From: Mortierella alpina
Lineage: Eukaryota; Mortierellomycota; Mortierellomycetes; Mortierellales; Mortierellaceae
Assembly: GCA_029449245.1 (NCBI GenBank)
Contig: JANATF010000001.1
Location: 1,054,001-1,118,000 of the forward strand
Reading direction: 5' to 3'
DNA: 64,000 nucleotides
In this document: in pieces, positions 1 to 13,000 of the stretch
Layout of the letters: the number at the start of each line of letters is the position of its first letter
Position numbering within the stretch: the stretch's first letter is position 1
Position numbers and translations under genes: made by a program
The notes under the pieces: model-generated
Databases searched by the model: none
What the model was told of the DNA's origin: nothing
Seen by the model: the letters and a program-made list of their open reading frames with translations, nothing else

Positions 1-1826
1 CATAGATCTCCTGGAAGATGTCCTTGAAGCGACCATCGTACTTCTTCAAGATGGTGTTCTTGGTCGACATGTAGAGAGGGTATGACTTCTCTAATGCAAC
101 CTTGAAGCATGAGTGAGCAAAGCCCGTAATCGACTCGTCGTGGTTGTACATGCCCATGGCAACACCGGGGCCCTCAAAGTCGTAGACAACCAAGTTCTTC
201 TTTGCTGATCCGTCCGCGGGAGTGAAAACGAGTTCAAGACGGCCGGGGGCCTCAACAACCAAGTCAGTAGCCTTGTACTGATCACCAAAAGCGTGACGAC
301 CCAAGATAATGGGCTCGGTCCATCCAGGGACAAGTCGGGGAATGTTCTTGCACAGAATGGGCTCACGGAAGACGGTCCCTCCCAAGATGTTACGGATGGT
401 ACCCTATCAGATCGAAAATAAGATTCAAGTACCGTCAGCAAACGTCCGATCGGCTCTGACCAAAGTCCCCTCTTCTTTTACGCGGGTCGATGACCGAGAC
501 GGCAGTAAAATGCTTACGTTGGGGGACTTCCACATCTGCTTCAGCTTGAACTCTTCGACACGAGCCTCATCGGGTGTGATGGTGGCACACTTGATGCCGA
601 CCTTGTACTTCTTAATTGCCTCAGCAGCATCGATCGTAACTAGAAGAGTCAATGAGCAACAGCATTACAAAAAGTCAGTCTCGGCAATGGAACGGTGATC
701 CATAACACCGGCACGGCTCTCACTAACGGAGCAGAGCATTAAAATTATTCTGCACAGGCACAGGCACACAGCGTGACGGGAAGGGTAAGCATATTCCCAG
801 GGATGACGCGATTAGCGGTCTAATATAAAAATAATCTCGCGCAAGAGCTCTCGCGGCTCCATATATATGCGATCACAAAAAAAAAAGAGGCAACCATACA
901 GGGCATTGACATGTGGGACAGAGGAGGACCTGTCCCACGGATACGACTTTATCCAGTTCCCCGCACTATTCGCCTGTTCTGAACCCGGGACCCCAGTCTC
1001 ACTCGTTTCCCCCTAAACCTCTTTTTTTTTTTTTAGAAATGCTGATCCACAGACACCACTCGTATGTGTACTCTACCTTGATCGTTCGTCTCATCGCGGT
1101 ACTCCATTCCCAAGTCAAAGTACTTGATATCGAGATCGACATAGGGAAGAATGAGCTATGGTTACCAGAAAGTAGAAGAGAAAAGGCATAGTGAGCGCTC
1201 AAGTCTATTTTGGTGGCACGAACTACGGAAGATGCGAGAAGCCGAGTAATCATGGGAAATCGATTCTCAAATTCCCTTTTTCCGCGCTATGCGCACATAT
1301 TCAAGTCCGAACATGCAGGCGTGGGCAAAATAGATTCAATGCTCTCTGTTGAAGATATCCTGTTGCAAGTTGCGGTCTCCTCATCTCTTGAGGCGGTGAT
1401 TTCCACAAATCCAGCGGATCAGATAATGCAGCAGAGTCGCGACTTGAAAAAAGACAGCGCACTAATGAACAATGTGTGGTGATTCCTCTTCTTCCTTACC
1501 TTCTCACGAATGCCGTCCCAGATGATGCGGGTCATTTCATCGCCCTGAAGGAAAAGAAGAAATGAACAATGGTTTCTCGAGGTTAGGGTTGAGTCCCTCC
1601 AGGCAGAGAGCCGAAACAAACACGAGAGACTACGTCGGTCATGCTACGAGCCAGGAGGTCGAGCCTGGATTACCTGCATCTCGACGACGGTTCCTCCTAT
1701 GAAATCAAATGACGGAAAATAGGTTCGCATGAGCATGGTGGCGTGCGAGGCATTCGAGATTTGAACAAGTTGAGTAGAAAGGCGAAGCAGACGAGAGAGC
1801 GTACCGTTGATTTTGTTGGCAAGCAT
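1..1826 (-). CDS. IDP1: NADP-dependent isocitrate dehydrogenase (3' end outside window)
   Basis: Oxidatively decarboxylates isocitrate to 2-oxoglutarate with NADP+, supplying NADPH. Exons on the minus strand are 1826-1674, 1544-1500, 1155-1077, a fourth ending at 518 and starting near 638, and 403 to beyond base 1; phases join cleanly. The spliced protein shows the eukaryotic NADP-IDH signatures [58 protein letters not shown] and [20 protein letters not shown], then continues to FQEIY at the window edge; the C-terminal third is missing. The chosen start (1826) gives a basic, hydroxylated N-terminus ([17 protein letters not shown]) that looks like a mitochondrial presequence. An in-frame ATG at 1871 lengthens it, and one near 1736 would remove the presequence. 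Identity of the family is certain; the compartment is inferred. Confidence 0.93.
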
Positions 1827-3143
1827 GGTGGGGATTGGCAGAGTGGATGGAGACAAGGACTGAGAAGGCAAAGTAAGGTGCTAGGTGAAAGACAGAGCAA
1901 GGGGGAAAGAGAGAAAGAGAGAGAAAGAGAGGGTAGCAGGAAAAAAAGGAGATTCTGGGGTAGAGGTCCTGGGATCGCCTTAAATATGCGCGAGATTATC
2001 GGCTTTGGCCCTTTTTCCTGTCCCAGCCTCGAACGTTCACACAAAGTGGCCTCCGCCTCCAGATCCTAGCGTCGTCGACCCCCCCTTCGACCATTTCTTT
2101 TCTCCCGCCTCCGGGCCTGATCTTGCGCTCCTGATTGGCGGTGGCCAAATGAGAGCTCCCACTCGGCCAGCTTTGCGGCAACATAGAGTTGGCGAGTATC
2201 CTTGCACTGGGCTTGCGGTTTGGTGAAGGGGCTTACTGACTGTGAAATTGTGGATTTCAGGCGCGCGGTGCAGCCCTTGAGAACCAGTTCATCATGTTTG
2301 TTTGTATACCACACCCTTGCGCAACGCAAACACAGAGTTCGGATGGAGCTGGGAGTGGAGAAACGAATTTAGATAGTGTGTTCCCATGCTCCCGTCCATT
2401 GCAGACGCAAGGAAGTGCGCTAAAAAAAAAAATCATTGCACCACACCCCACACATGTCCTTGCAGCGCCTTTGGCTTTATTTTCTTTGGTTCTGAAAACG
2501 TTGTCTTGCACTACTTCCAAAGAAGCAAGCGTGGGAGAAATAAAATGGCTTTGACCCCTCACCGCTTCTTGTGCGTTTGGAGGCAAGAGGGCACGGAGGC
2601 TCCTCGGCTAGCCAGGGTGCGACTTTACTCTCCAAGCTGGCGAACTGCGCTCCCCCTGCCCCTCCCTTAAGCACTCGGAACCTACCTGTGCTGGTTCCTT
2701 ACACCATCTCCCCGCAATCTTGGTTTGGCCATGCACCCAAGAGTGAGATTAGCCAATGAGAGCCCCCACCCGTGGCAAATTTATCGTCCCCCCTCAAGCT
2801 CCTCGTGGGACATTGGTCGGCTCTGAGGCAAGATGTCTGATGGGAACATGGAAAAGAGCGACTTTGAACAAACAGCCAGCAAAGTACCTCGACCATCAAG
2901 ACAAGTGCCCTTACGGTGGCTATTTTCTTCACAGCCTCCGCAAAGGACACCATCCACAGGGCCGCTTTGGACGTCAGGACTGTTTGTGCGGGATTTGAAC
3001 CTTTCTGAATGATGCTGAGAAATCGCCTCGTTTCACCCCACACTTTTTGGCAGGTCTCTCGGCAAGACCGCAACTGAGCATTTCTCGACCCGCGCGTAGC
3101 GACATGGAAACCGTCCAGTATGCATGTAGTGGTAGCATTATTA
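1827..3143. other. intergenic region between IDP1 and PPCDC
   Basis: No recognisable gene. It is the upstream region of the minus-strand IDH gene. It contains a purine-rich tract of about 45 bases (1895-1940, runs of GA/AG), CCAAT-type boxes (ATTGG at about 2132 and CCAATGAGAG at about 2753), and short poly-A runs. Several 60-155-codon open frames occur on both strands, but none resembles a known family. Confidence 0.5.
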
Positions 3144-4236
3144 TTACACAGCTCTCGGTTCATCAACTATTCGCATTTTCTCAACCTGCCTCTTGATTTC
3201 ATCCACGATCGTCCGGTATTCGGCCATAGCACCAATTCCTGATAATGGTAGAAGTAACATGAGCTTCCTACACTCAACTCCTTTAATCCAGCGCAAATAA
3301 TATTTGTACGGTATCCGTTCACTTGTGAGTTTCTTGATCTCTTACCTTGGTCGCCACACGCTAGCAGTTTACTGATCGGTTGGATGACTTGGTAATTCAG
3401 GACACCTGTCAGTGTGGCAAGATGCATGGCTGTAAACTTGTGGTTCCACATGTTGGTATTCATAGCAGGACATACAATCACTGGACGACTCTCATCCCAG
3501 GCACGCAGAATGCATGTCTTGAATAGAGGGCAGAAATAAAACTGTTAAGAACATACGCATGCTGAGAATTATCTTTCCAATACCTCCAAGACGTCCAGGT
3601 CCAGCGCTCTTACTATCAGGTTATCACACAGTCCTTGTGCTAGCTTTGCCAAGGTGTTTGCGTCTAATGGACAGACGATGAACATATCTGCCCAATTCCG
3701 AAGCTACATCATCAGGAGGTTTCCATGTTAATACCAGTTGCATCGAACGCTGCTTGACTGCGCAAATGTAGAGCGCCTTCTCCCTTACCTCGATGTGCAT
3801 CACAGGATCGGACATCTTTCCCCAAGCCTAGCGGCGCATATATCGAATAAAAACAGATGTTGATGAGTGTGTGTGTCGGTTGTGAAGCGGCGCTGTAACC
3901 TCAAGCACAGGAGAAACATACATCCCACTCGTGTTGATCTGTCAGAACCTCTGCTGGGACATCACTTGGTTGGAAAAAGTGAAGGGCAGGATTGGTGGTG
4001 ACCACCTTGACCTCAACCTGATCGCCCATCTCCTGCAATCGTATAAAAGAAATCCGTGAGTGAGCGCCTTCAAGTAACACATTTCCTGAGAAGCACATTT
4101 CGAGGTGCCCATTGCGCGTTACCTCGAGCAACGTCTTCACGATAATGGGTATCTTCACGCTGGCGACACTCCCTGTTGCTCCAATTAGAATTCGCTTTTT
4201 TGGATTCGGCACCGTCATAAGGTCGACTGTGTCCAT
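3144..4236 (-). CDS. phosphopantothenoylcysteine decarboxylase (HFCD flavoprotein)
   Basis: Third step of coenzyme A synthesis: FMN-dependent decarboxylation of 4'-phosphopantothenoylcysteine to 4'-phosphopantetheine. Six exons (4236-4123, 4032-3922, 3827-3789, 3703-3614, 3517-3346, 3238-3144) join in phase to 206 residues, the usual size of single-domain PPCDC. Visible motifs: the flavin-binding start KKRILIGATGSVASVKIP, the active-site substrate loop PAMNTNMW, and ACGDQG-IGAMAE, which holds the catalytic Cys clamp; the last is split by an intron. An upstream in-frame ATG (4362) would add 42 residues. I chose 4236 because the flavoprotein fold begins about 18 residues later, as in animal and plant enzymes. 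There is no acidic C-terminal tail, so this looks like the enzyme rather than a yeast Hal3/Vhs3-type phosphatase inhibitor. It stands alone, not fused to PPCS. Confidence 0.92.
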
Positions 4237-4409
4237 ATTGCTGTTGCTCTTGGAAGTAGAGTGCAAAGGGTGAGGACGACGCCTTTTGATGCAGGGAGAT
4301 GTTGGGATTGGAGTCGATAAGTGGAAAAGAACTCTGTGAGGTAGGATATAAGGGTCACCCAAAATGGGGATTTAATGAATCGAGACTCTATCGGTCGGCC
4401 GCAGTCAAC

Positions 4410-5111
4410 CTATTTTGTAAGGTCTCCCACCATCCGCAGTGAAGTCTGCAGTCTCTCTGGGAGCTCGAATGGCTTTTCCGTTGGGATCAATCCGAGCTGG
4501 ATAAGCTCCTCATCGGTCACGTCGGGCCTGTCGTCCAAGATCTGCTTTAACCTCCTTGCCTTGTCCGTGACATCCTCAATTTTGACTATCATGTCCTCTA
4601 CCCACTCGGAGCTGATAGCTTGGGGGATGCCGATCTGAATGCTCCGATGCTCCAGCTTGTCTAAGCGTATCGTACGTTCAGGATCCCATTGAACCTTCAC
4701 ATCGGCAGACTTCTTGGCACCTGCTACAGTACGATGAGCCCGCCTCCTGGTGCTATTCGAAGTTCCATCTGCCTGCGCTAATGAACTTTCGCTTTTCATA
4801 GTTGACACTGTTTCCTCCTTATCGTGGGTGGTAAGAACTGCACGGTCGAGGAGATTGATGAAGCTGTCGTGTGTCATCTTCAGAGCCAAGATTCGTTCCT
4901 GCCCAGGGTCCTTATAGGAATATCCTGCCCGATAAAGCATCCATGCCCAGCTGGGTTTGATCCAAGTCATACGTGTGGTGAGAAACTTTGGTGACGCATT
5001 GAGCTTTTGCTCGGCGACGGCCGCGCTTGCGATAGCGCTATTATATGCCTGGTAGACGGTGATGGTCTCGTCGTCGTAGTCGGCCCGCACTTGTCTGAAA
5101 GGTGTTACCAT
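4410..5111 (-). CDS. DUF4291 family protein
   Basis: Intronless 233-residue protein. The N-terminal two thirds carry the DUF4291 pattern: RADYDDETITVYQAYN, then RMTWIKPSWAWMLYRAGYS, then QERILALKMTHDSF. A disordered, basic insert follows (SNSTRRRAHRTVAGAKKSA, about residues 120-140), then a return to the family fold (VQWDPERTIRLDKLEHRSIQIG) and a helical tail with DRPDVTDEELIQLGLIP. DUF4291 has no established biochemical role; it is found in bacteria and scattered through fungi. The absence of introns in a neighbourhood where nearly every gene has several would fit a past transfer from bacteria, but this is only inference. It is divergent from RFC1, sharing a 343-bp spacer. Confidence 0.85.
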   Translation of the reverse strand: MVTPFRQVRADYDDETITVYQAYNSAIASAAVAEQKLNASPKFLTTRMTWIKPSWAWMLYRAGYSYKDPGQERILALKMTHDSFINLLDRAVLTTHDKEETVSTMKSESSLAQADGTSNSTRRRAHRTVAGAKKSADVKVQWDPERTIRLDKLEHRSIQIGIPQAISSEWVEDMIVKIEDVTDKARRLKQILDDRPDVTDEELIQLGLIPTEKPFELPERLQTSLRMVGDLTK

Positions 5112-5454
5112 GGTTGTGGAAAGAAGGAAGGGAAGTGCCTGTCCTGGAAATTCTCAGCTCCACCTTATAAGCTCGCCTCTGGAAACGTGACTGAAAACGA
5201 AATTGAACTTACAAGCGCCAAAAAAAAAGCGCGCTGTTTTGTTTTTTGTTTTCTGTTGCAAGCTCAACCAATCACTTTACCATCCAACCAGCACCAGACA
5301 CTCGTCAAAGCCTAATTCATCCTTTCACTCTGCGGATATCCGATCTTGACAACGAATCCCCAATCCGAGCTACGCAATTTCCAGTCCATTTGAAACAGGG
5401 AAAGCGATCGCCAACCCGCCTATCGCATCGTTACCAATTGCACCATTTGAAGCC
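5112..5454. promoter_or_regulatory. divergent promoter region DUF4291 / RFC1
   Basis: 343 bp separate the two divergent start codons. A CCAAT-type box lies at about 5268 (AACCAATCAC). No TATA-like element and no ACGCGT cell-cycle box were seen. The shared spacer means both genes must draw on the same stretch for upstream control. Confidence 0.5.
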
Positions 5455-8400
5455 ATGGATTTGCGAAACTACTTTAAAGCAACGCCCAAGACAAGCGCTG
5501 GTGCTGGTGCTGCTGCAGAGAAGGAAGTACGTGCTATACTGTTAAAGACTATGACTGGAGTACCCGCAAGGATGTCATGATTAAGCATTAAGGAGTCTTA
5601 ATTCAAACGATTGTTGTCTAATACTGTTGCTCACTTTTGCCACCAATTTTATGATCAAAGAAGCCCAAGGCCGAACCCGAAAAGAAGCGGACGACCACTC
5701 GCAAAAAGACAATAATTCCAGGTGGGTATCCTCAACCTGGGACACAACCTGATCAAGCAACACTTGAAGAGCCGCTATTAATACGTGCTGTACACTCTCC
5801 TCATGTTGGTGATAGATTCTGATGATGACGAAGATAAGGTGGTGGAGGTGGTGTAAGTCTCACGTATTGTGTATCTTGAGCGGAGAGCATTGAAAATATA
5901 GGCTTTGAGCTAATAGTCTCAGGCATCCCTTTGATATTCCTTAGACAATCCAAGCATTTCGCGAGCAGCACAAAACCGGCGCCTTCTAAGTAATGTCTTC
6001 TTGTTGACATGTATTCAACTTTTAACTGGTATCACCCACTTGTCCCACTTTGCTGATCTATTGACCATGACGTTTGGTTGTAATATTTCTAGAACAACGG
6101 TGGTGGAAGAGGCTGTGGACCCGAAGGTATTTTTCGCCTCTGCCAAAACGAAAAAGGCAACATCCAGCTCAACATCATCCAACACGGACACGGTGCAGCA
6201 AACCACCGCAAACGACGCACCAAAAGTTTCTGAAAGTGTTGCAAACAAATCAAGTGAACCTGTGAAGGCTACCGCCCCAACCAAACGTGGCAAGAAGCAT
6301 GATGACGACGATGTTTTCGGAGGTGACGATGATGTAGAGCTCATTCCCAAGCCAAAATCAAGAGGCGTCCCCGCGAGAAGTAAGGCGCCCGAACAACCCA
6401 AGGTGGAAGCAACTCCGGCAAAGAAGACGGTACCCGCATCTCCCGCACAAAAGAAGCGAAGAGGCGCACCAATCGATGACGAGGACGACGAAGATGTGTA
6501 CATCGAGTCAGAGGAGCATACTCCCAAGTCAGCCAAGAGAGCGAAAACTGCACCAAAAAAGGCTAAAGACGACAGTGCCATGGATGTTGACGAGCCACAG
6601 GAAGAGAAGACTAAACCGAAATTCAAGTAAGTTCTTATAATGTTGTTTTCGATGTGATCTACGACTATAGATGCTGACTTGTGCTCGCATATTTTCCCGT
6701 AGTTATCATGCTTTCAAGAACAGGGCTGGCCCTAGTGCAATTGGGTCGAAAGAGATTCCTAAAGGACAAGATAACTGTTTAGCTGTAAGTTGCGGGCTGA
6801 CACTCACAGGGTGAGCAACAAAGATACTGGATAGGTACTCATTAATGTATCATCTGCAACTTTTTACACAGGGCTGGACATTTGTCTTTACTGGAGAATT
6901 AAGCTCCATCCCTCGCGACGAAGCACAGGACCTGGTGAAACGATATTCGGGCAGAGTGACAGGAGCACCAAGTGGAAAGACATCGTTCGTTGTTGTCGGC
7001 GACGATGCTGGACAGTCCAAGCTCGATAAAGTAAAGAAGTTGAAGATCAAGACGCTGAACGAAGATGAATTTTTGGATTTGATCCGCACTTCTCCAGCAA
7101 AGACAGAGGACGGTGAAATCGTGAAGGCCGGCCCAAATAGCTCCAGCTCCAGTAACTCAGCCAAGACGGCGTCCGAACCCTCTGCTTCGTCCACACCAAA
7201 GCCTTCTGCATCAGTGGCTCCCTCCGTATCCGCATCTTCTAAAAACAAGGCCTCTGCGAAAGATGTGAAGCAGGCAATCAATGATGACAAGTACGATATT
7301 AGCACTCGACTGCCTTCTCTTTTGATCTGGATTGCCCATGCAGAAGGAGCACTTCTAATGGATTCCGATTTGTAACTAGACCGACCGAGCAGGATCTGTG
7401 GACGACTAAATATCGCCCAAAGAGGATTCAGGATCTCTGTGGAAATACTGGGCAGATTTCGAAGCTGCAGCGATGGCTGGAAGGATGGTATGTAGGAATG
7501 TCCTGAAACTATCGTTAGGATTTGAATAGGATGATTAGCTGACCTGGTTGTCTTCATCTTGGTCATTTGTAGGGATGCAAATTATAAACTGAACTTCAAG
7601 AAGGACAATGCAGACAAGTCTGGAATATTCCGTGCAGTTCTTATCTCCGGGGCCCCGGGTGTTGGAAAGACGTCTGCGGCGCATTTGGTGGGCGAAAGTC
7701 TTGGATATAGCATTGTTGAGTTCAACGCCAGTGACACTCGCAGCAAAAGGTCCCTCGATGTAAGTCACCTGTTGCTGTGCACTGTGCTACAACTTTTGGA
7801 GTTCGGAGCTTGTTAGGAACTGCCATTAACACAACTCTTGGCCATGTATGTTGTAGGAGCAAGTCCGAGACCTGTTAAACAATCAGTCACTTGCAGGTTA
7901 CTTTCTCGGGCAGAAGAAAGTGGATGGAAAGGGGGTAAACAAGCACCTTGCGGTGTCCTGCAGTGGCATGATGCTATGCGCCAACTAGTTTTGACCAAAA
8001 GTTCTTTGATTTTTTTTTGTCGATTTTATAGAAAGAGACGGCCACCGATGCTGATGTGGACCCTTCCATGGCGAAGAAGCAGTTAATCATTATGGACGAA
8101 GTGGACGGAATGGCTGGAGGAGATCGTGGCGGTGTAGCGCAACTTATATCGTTCATCAAGAAAACACAGGTAAGAGATAGGACGACGGTCATAATGTACG
8201 CAGGCATTTTCGCAAGTTAGTTCATGTATCTATATTGAGGGCGCGTTCACTTCATAGGTTCCAATCATTTGCATCTGTAACGATCGTCAGTCCCCAAAGG
8301 TGCGATCATTGGTCAACTCGTGCTTTGACTTGAAGTTCCAGCGACCGCAGGTGAACCATGTCCGTGCACGCCTGATGTCGATTCTCCACAGGGAAGAACG

Positions 8401-9700
8401 GTCGATCCCAGCCAATGTGTTGGACAAGCTTGTATCTGGTTCTCAGTCCGATATCCGGCAGGTCCTCAACATGCTGTCCACCTGGAGTCTCACAAAGCAG
8501 ACGATGGACTATGACGAAGGCACAGCTCTCTCCAAGGCATCTGAAAAATACGTAGCGTTGAATCCATTTCAGATTGCGGAGCAATTGCTGGTGGAGACAC
8601 ACTATCGCAGTCTGAGCTTTGCGGACAAGTTTGATGCATACTTTAACGATTATCAGCTGGCGCCTCTGATGATTCAAGAGAATTATATTCGCATGAACCC
8701 CACTGAAGCGCGTGGGGCTGACCAAGACCTCAAAGCCATGGAGTTGATGAGCAAGGCTGCAGATTCATTATCTGATGCAGACTTGGTAGACACAATGATT
8801 CACGGGTATGGACTACGTTTGATCAAAGATGATTCTATGCTGGCTGGTGGCCTTTGAATGCAGCGAACTTTCGACTGATACCCTCTTTTGAAACTTATAG
8901 AAGCGCACAACATTGGTCTCTAATGCCTACACATGCTGCTTTCTCCTGTGTCCGCCCATCTTTTTTTGTACATGGAAGCATGCGACCAGGTTCGGGAGGT
9001 GCCTATGGACCTATGATGCAATTTCCAAGGTTTGTGCTGTGGTCTTTGCATTTATTATGGTGCGGCGTGAGTTCGGATGCTGTTATCATTAACCCTTCTT
9101 CTTCTGTTGTGTAGTTACTTGGGACAGTATTCCAAATCTGCAAAGTATAGCCGACTTGTCAAGGAAGTACAGATCCGTATGCGGCTCAAGATTTCTGGTG
9201 ACAAGAATGAGGTTCGACAGAGTTACCTACCAGCGCTTTTCCCTGCACTCACCAGACCCTTGGTCGAAAAGGGAGTGGACGCGATCCCGGAACTGATCGA
9301 GTTCATGGACAGCTACTATATCAGCAAAGAGGATTGGGACACTGTGCTTGAGCTGGGTATTGGGCGGAATGACAGCCAGGCAGTGCTAGCCAAAATAGCG
9401 CCCCAGACCAAGGCTGCATTCACACGCAAGTACAACTCCGAGGACCATCCTCAACCATTCCTCAAGGCGACCGTTGCCACGAAGGGTAGGGGATCTGGTA
9501 ATGGTGGAGGCGCGGAGGCGCCAGACAACCTGGATGTGGTGGAGGCGGATGAAGCTGTACCAGAAGAGGTTGACGAGGCAGCTGAAGCTGCAGAAGCGGA
9601 GAGCATTGAGAAGGACAAGAACATTAAGCAGAGGAAGGCTAAGGGCGGTGCTTCGAAGGCCAAAGGCAAAGGCAAAGCACCGGCCCGTGGACGCAAGTGA
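5455..9700 (+). CDS. RFC1: replication factor C subunit 1 (clamp-loader large subunit)
   Basis: Large subunit of the RFC clamp loader, which opens PCNA and loads it at primer ends in the nucleus. Thirteen exons (5455-5526, 5661-5721, 5816-5852, 6093-6626, 6703-6784, 6872-7290, 7380-7487, 7573-7759, 7857-7934, 8032-8169, 8258-8805, 8901-9029, 9115-9700) join in phase to 992 residues. The start MDLRNYFK matches the short PCNA-binding N-terminus typical of RFC1. A low-complexity acidic/basic region follows, then a BRCT domain (about 262-340, GWTFVFTGELSSI), the AAA+ module with Walker A GAPGVGKT (about 465), Walker B LIIMDEVDGM, the CNDRQSPKVRSL sensor segment, and the RFC1 C-terminal domain. 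It ends in a Lys/Gly-rich tail. An AATAAA-like signal lies just after the stop (about 9711). Confidence 0.96.
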
Positions 9701-10043
9701 GTGTGAGCAAAATAAAGAAACGAATGTTGGTGGCGCTGTTTCACGTGATCACCTTAAGGCGCGCCGCCTCAACCATGCTCTTGCATTGCGTCCGTCCGTC
9801 CGTTCTTTGTTACCCTGTCCTGTCATTTCCAGTCAGCTCTCGCACTCCACCACTCCTGCGCTTGTGCCAAGGCCCATCGAGTCTAGCCCGATAACCACAA
9901 CCGCCTCACAACCCAAGCGGAATCCCACAGCCACATTGGTGGTGCGTCTCGCTTACGCTATACGTTTTTCTCATCAGGGCTGCATTTAGTCCATCCGCTC
10001 GGAGACAGCCGCCACACGCCGTTCTGGAAACCACGCAGCCATC
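9701..10043. other. intergenic: RFC1 3' end and AP-3 delta promoter
   Basis: 343 bp between two co-directional genes. It holds a polyadenylation-like AATAAAG at about 9711 and a pyrimidine-rich stretch before the next ATG. No further gene was seen. Confidence 0.5.
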
Positions 10044-13000
10044 ATGAATGGTCTTTTTGCTCATACACTCACGGACCTGATCAGAGGCATCCGCCAGAAC
10101 AAGAAGAATGAGCAAGCTTATATCGCCAAGGAGGTTGCAGACATCCGTCTCGAGTTGCGTCGCAATGACCCTGACCTTAAGGCCCAAGCCATTGCCAAGC
10201 TCACCTATGTACGTGTTTGCCTTTGGTGCTCTTGAATTCATGCCATCTGAACAAGCGCATACTTTAGAGTCTGCATTCTGATCCTCCCTCCACCTTTAGC
10301 TTCAAATGATGGGCTACGATATGTCCTGGGCATCGTTCCATGTAGTGGAGGTCATGTCGTCGCCAAAGTTTCTCTACAAGGGTATTGGATATCTTGGAGC
10401 GGTGCAGTCTTTCAGTCAGGAGACAGATGTGCTTATGTTAACCACCAATCTTATCAAGAAGGTACGCGACTACCAATAACAGGCGGTCCCCTGTCCCGAT
10501 CAAAGCCCTGGTTGCTAATCATCATCTAAACTCATAGGACCTTGCTTCGTCCAACGCGAGCGAGATTGGAGTGGCGATCAATGGACTCTCCCATATTCTC
10601 ACACCCGACCTCGCACGAGATCTTTGTGCGGATCTGGTTGCTATGCTTAATCACTCTCGCCCAATCGTTCGCAAGAAGGTGCTCCTTGTCCTCTACAAGG
10701 TGTTCCTCAAATATCCCGAGGGTCTTCGACTCAGTTTCTCGCGTATGAAGGAGCGCTTGGAGGATCCTGATCCTTGTAAGCACACGTCCTGCTTCGTTGT
10801 CGTCAGTTGCACTCTACCCTTTTTACTGCAGTCATTTGGTTAACAGTTTTCATTTATTCTCTTCTCTGCAGCCGTTGTGTCTGCTGCCGTCAATGTGATT
10901 TGTGAATTGGCGCGTCGGAACCCAAAGAACTATCTGTCGCTGGCGCCGCAGCTTTTCAAACTTTTGACAACCTCTTCGAATAACTGGATGCTCATCAAGA
11001 TTATCAAGCTGGTAGGCAACACTTCCAGGCTCTCAGGATTGGCATGCTTCCATAGTTTGGTTATTAATAAGTCTGTGGAATTAGTTTGCCGCATTGACGC
11101 CGTACGAGCCTAGGTTGACCAAGAAACTATTGCCTCCGATCACGACTCTGATTCAAACGACACCAGCCATGTCACTGCTCTACGAGTGCATTCATACTGT
11201 CATTGCAGGAGGAATGCTTGCGACTACTGGATCTGGAAGTAACGCCGAGAGTGCAAATACCTTGGCGGCAACGTGTGTCACCAAACTACGCACATTCCTG
11301 GAAGACCCCGATCAGAACTGTAAGTGTTCTTTTGAATTCGAGTTACGGGTGCAAGAAGTGGAAAAATCATTTACTCACTAACGTTTTGTTTGATCTACGC
11401 TCATGGTAGTGAAATACATCAGTTTGCTCGCTCTCACCAAGATCCTACCAACCCACCCTCACCTCGTCGGAGATCACAAGGATATCATCCTGAAGTGCAT
11501 TGACGATCCGGACATCTCTATTCGCATGAGAGCTCTGGACTTGATTGTGGGCATGGCCAACAAAAAGAATTTGACCGAGATTGTGAAGCGCCTCATTTCA
11601 CACCTGCTACCCGCCAACGACAGCGAGTCCTCGATTAACACCGGGGCAGCGGCGACGGCTTTGATGGACCCTGTCTACCGCGCAGACATCATTCGCAGGA
11701 TCGTCTTCATTTGTTCACAAAACTCGTATGCCAACATTACCAACTTTGAGTGGTACCTTGCAGTTTTGTCGGACTTGACGAATGTCGCCGGCGTGAACGT
11801 GGGAGATCTTCTTATGCAGCAGTTCATGGATGTCGGTGTTCGTGTCAAGAGTGCCCGACCCTACACGGTCAAATTGATGGTATGCTCGGTTGACTTGGGA
11901 ACTAATAGTAGCAGTTTAATGTCTTAGGCGAATTCTAACATGGGTCATATTTTTTCTATTACTTATAGATGCGCTTGCTGGCGGATACTAAATTGACTGA
12001 GCCCGACAGCCCTGAAGACTCAAACTCAATGGTGCTATTGGCTGCTGCCTGGTTGACAGGAGAGTACTGTTCGTTGCTTGAAGCGCCCGAGGATGCCCTT
12101 GGATTGCTTTCGCAAAAGTCCACTGCGAAGCTGGACCCTGCCATTCAGGCGACGTACTTGCAAAGCATTCTCAAGATATTTGCCTACTGGATGAACAGCC
12201 TGCAATACTCGTGGACTGAGGAGGCCAGGCAGTCCCTTGTGGAGATGGTCGACCTTCTTCGCGAAGGGATCCAGGAGATGTATGGGCGCAACCCTGATCT
12301 CGAAGTCCAGGAGAGGGTATGTATTCAACTGAAGTGTCCACCCAAAACGTGTTGGTATGAAAAAACATGGCCCTTGTGAAATTTACTTGGTATTTTTGAT
12401 CTCCTTTGATTATCGCTCTTCTTAGGCATGCAACGTTGCGGTGATATTGGACATCATTGCGGAGCATGTGCCAAGGACACCGTTAAAGATCGCCAACTCT
12501 ATTTCGTTTGCTCCGACGATGCCGAAACCCCCGGCCGTTCTTGGCTCTCTGTATCCTCTGTTCTTCAACCAAGAACTAAACCCTGTTGCTCCCAAAGCCC
12601 AGAAGAAGGTTCCAGTTCCGGAGGGTTTGGACCTCGACTCGTGGATTCATGAACCTGTGCCGGATCCGGAACCAGAGTCATCGGACGACGACGACTTTTT
12701 GAATGAGCGGAGTTCTGGACAGGGATATAAATGGGACGGGGACGATTCAGGAACCCGAAAATCCAAGAAGAAAGGCAAAAAGGGCAAGGACAATGAGGAT
12801 TCGAAGGAAAGCTCTGAAGCCAAGGCCAAGGTAACTAATTGCTGGAAATTGCTTGTGGTCTGCCGGTGTTATTTATAGAGCTCTGACGTTGCTGTTTCTT
12901 TATTCGAATGAACAATGAACTTGTTAGCGTAAGGCCGAAAGACGTGAGCGTCAAAAGCACGATCCTTACTATATTGGTGGCGACAGCTCTCCAAAGAGTC

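Noticed and set aside
2699-3166. 155-codon minus-strand frame downstream of PPCDC
   Set aside because: Overlaps the PPCDC stop, has no recognisable domain, and no promoter-like DNA before it.
6015-6626. 203-codon minus-strand frame opposite the RFC1 acidic/basic region
   Set aside because: Complement of a low-complexity coding exon; Ser-rich composition explains the lack of stops.
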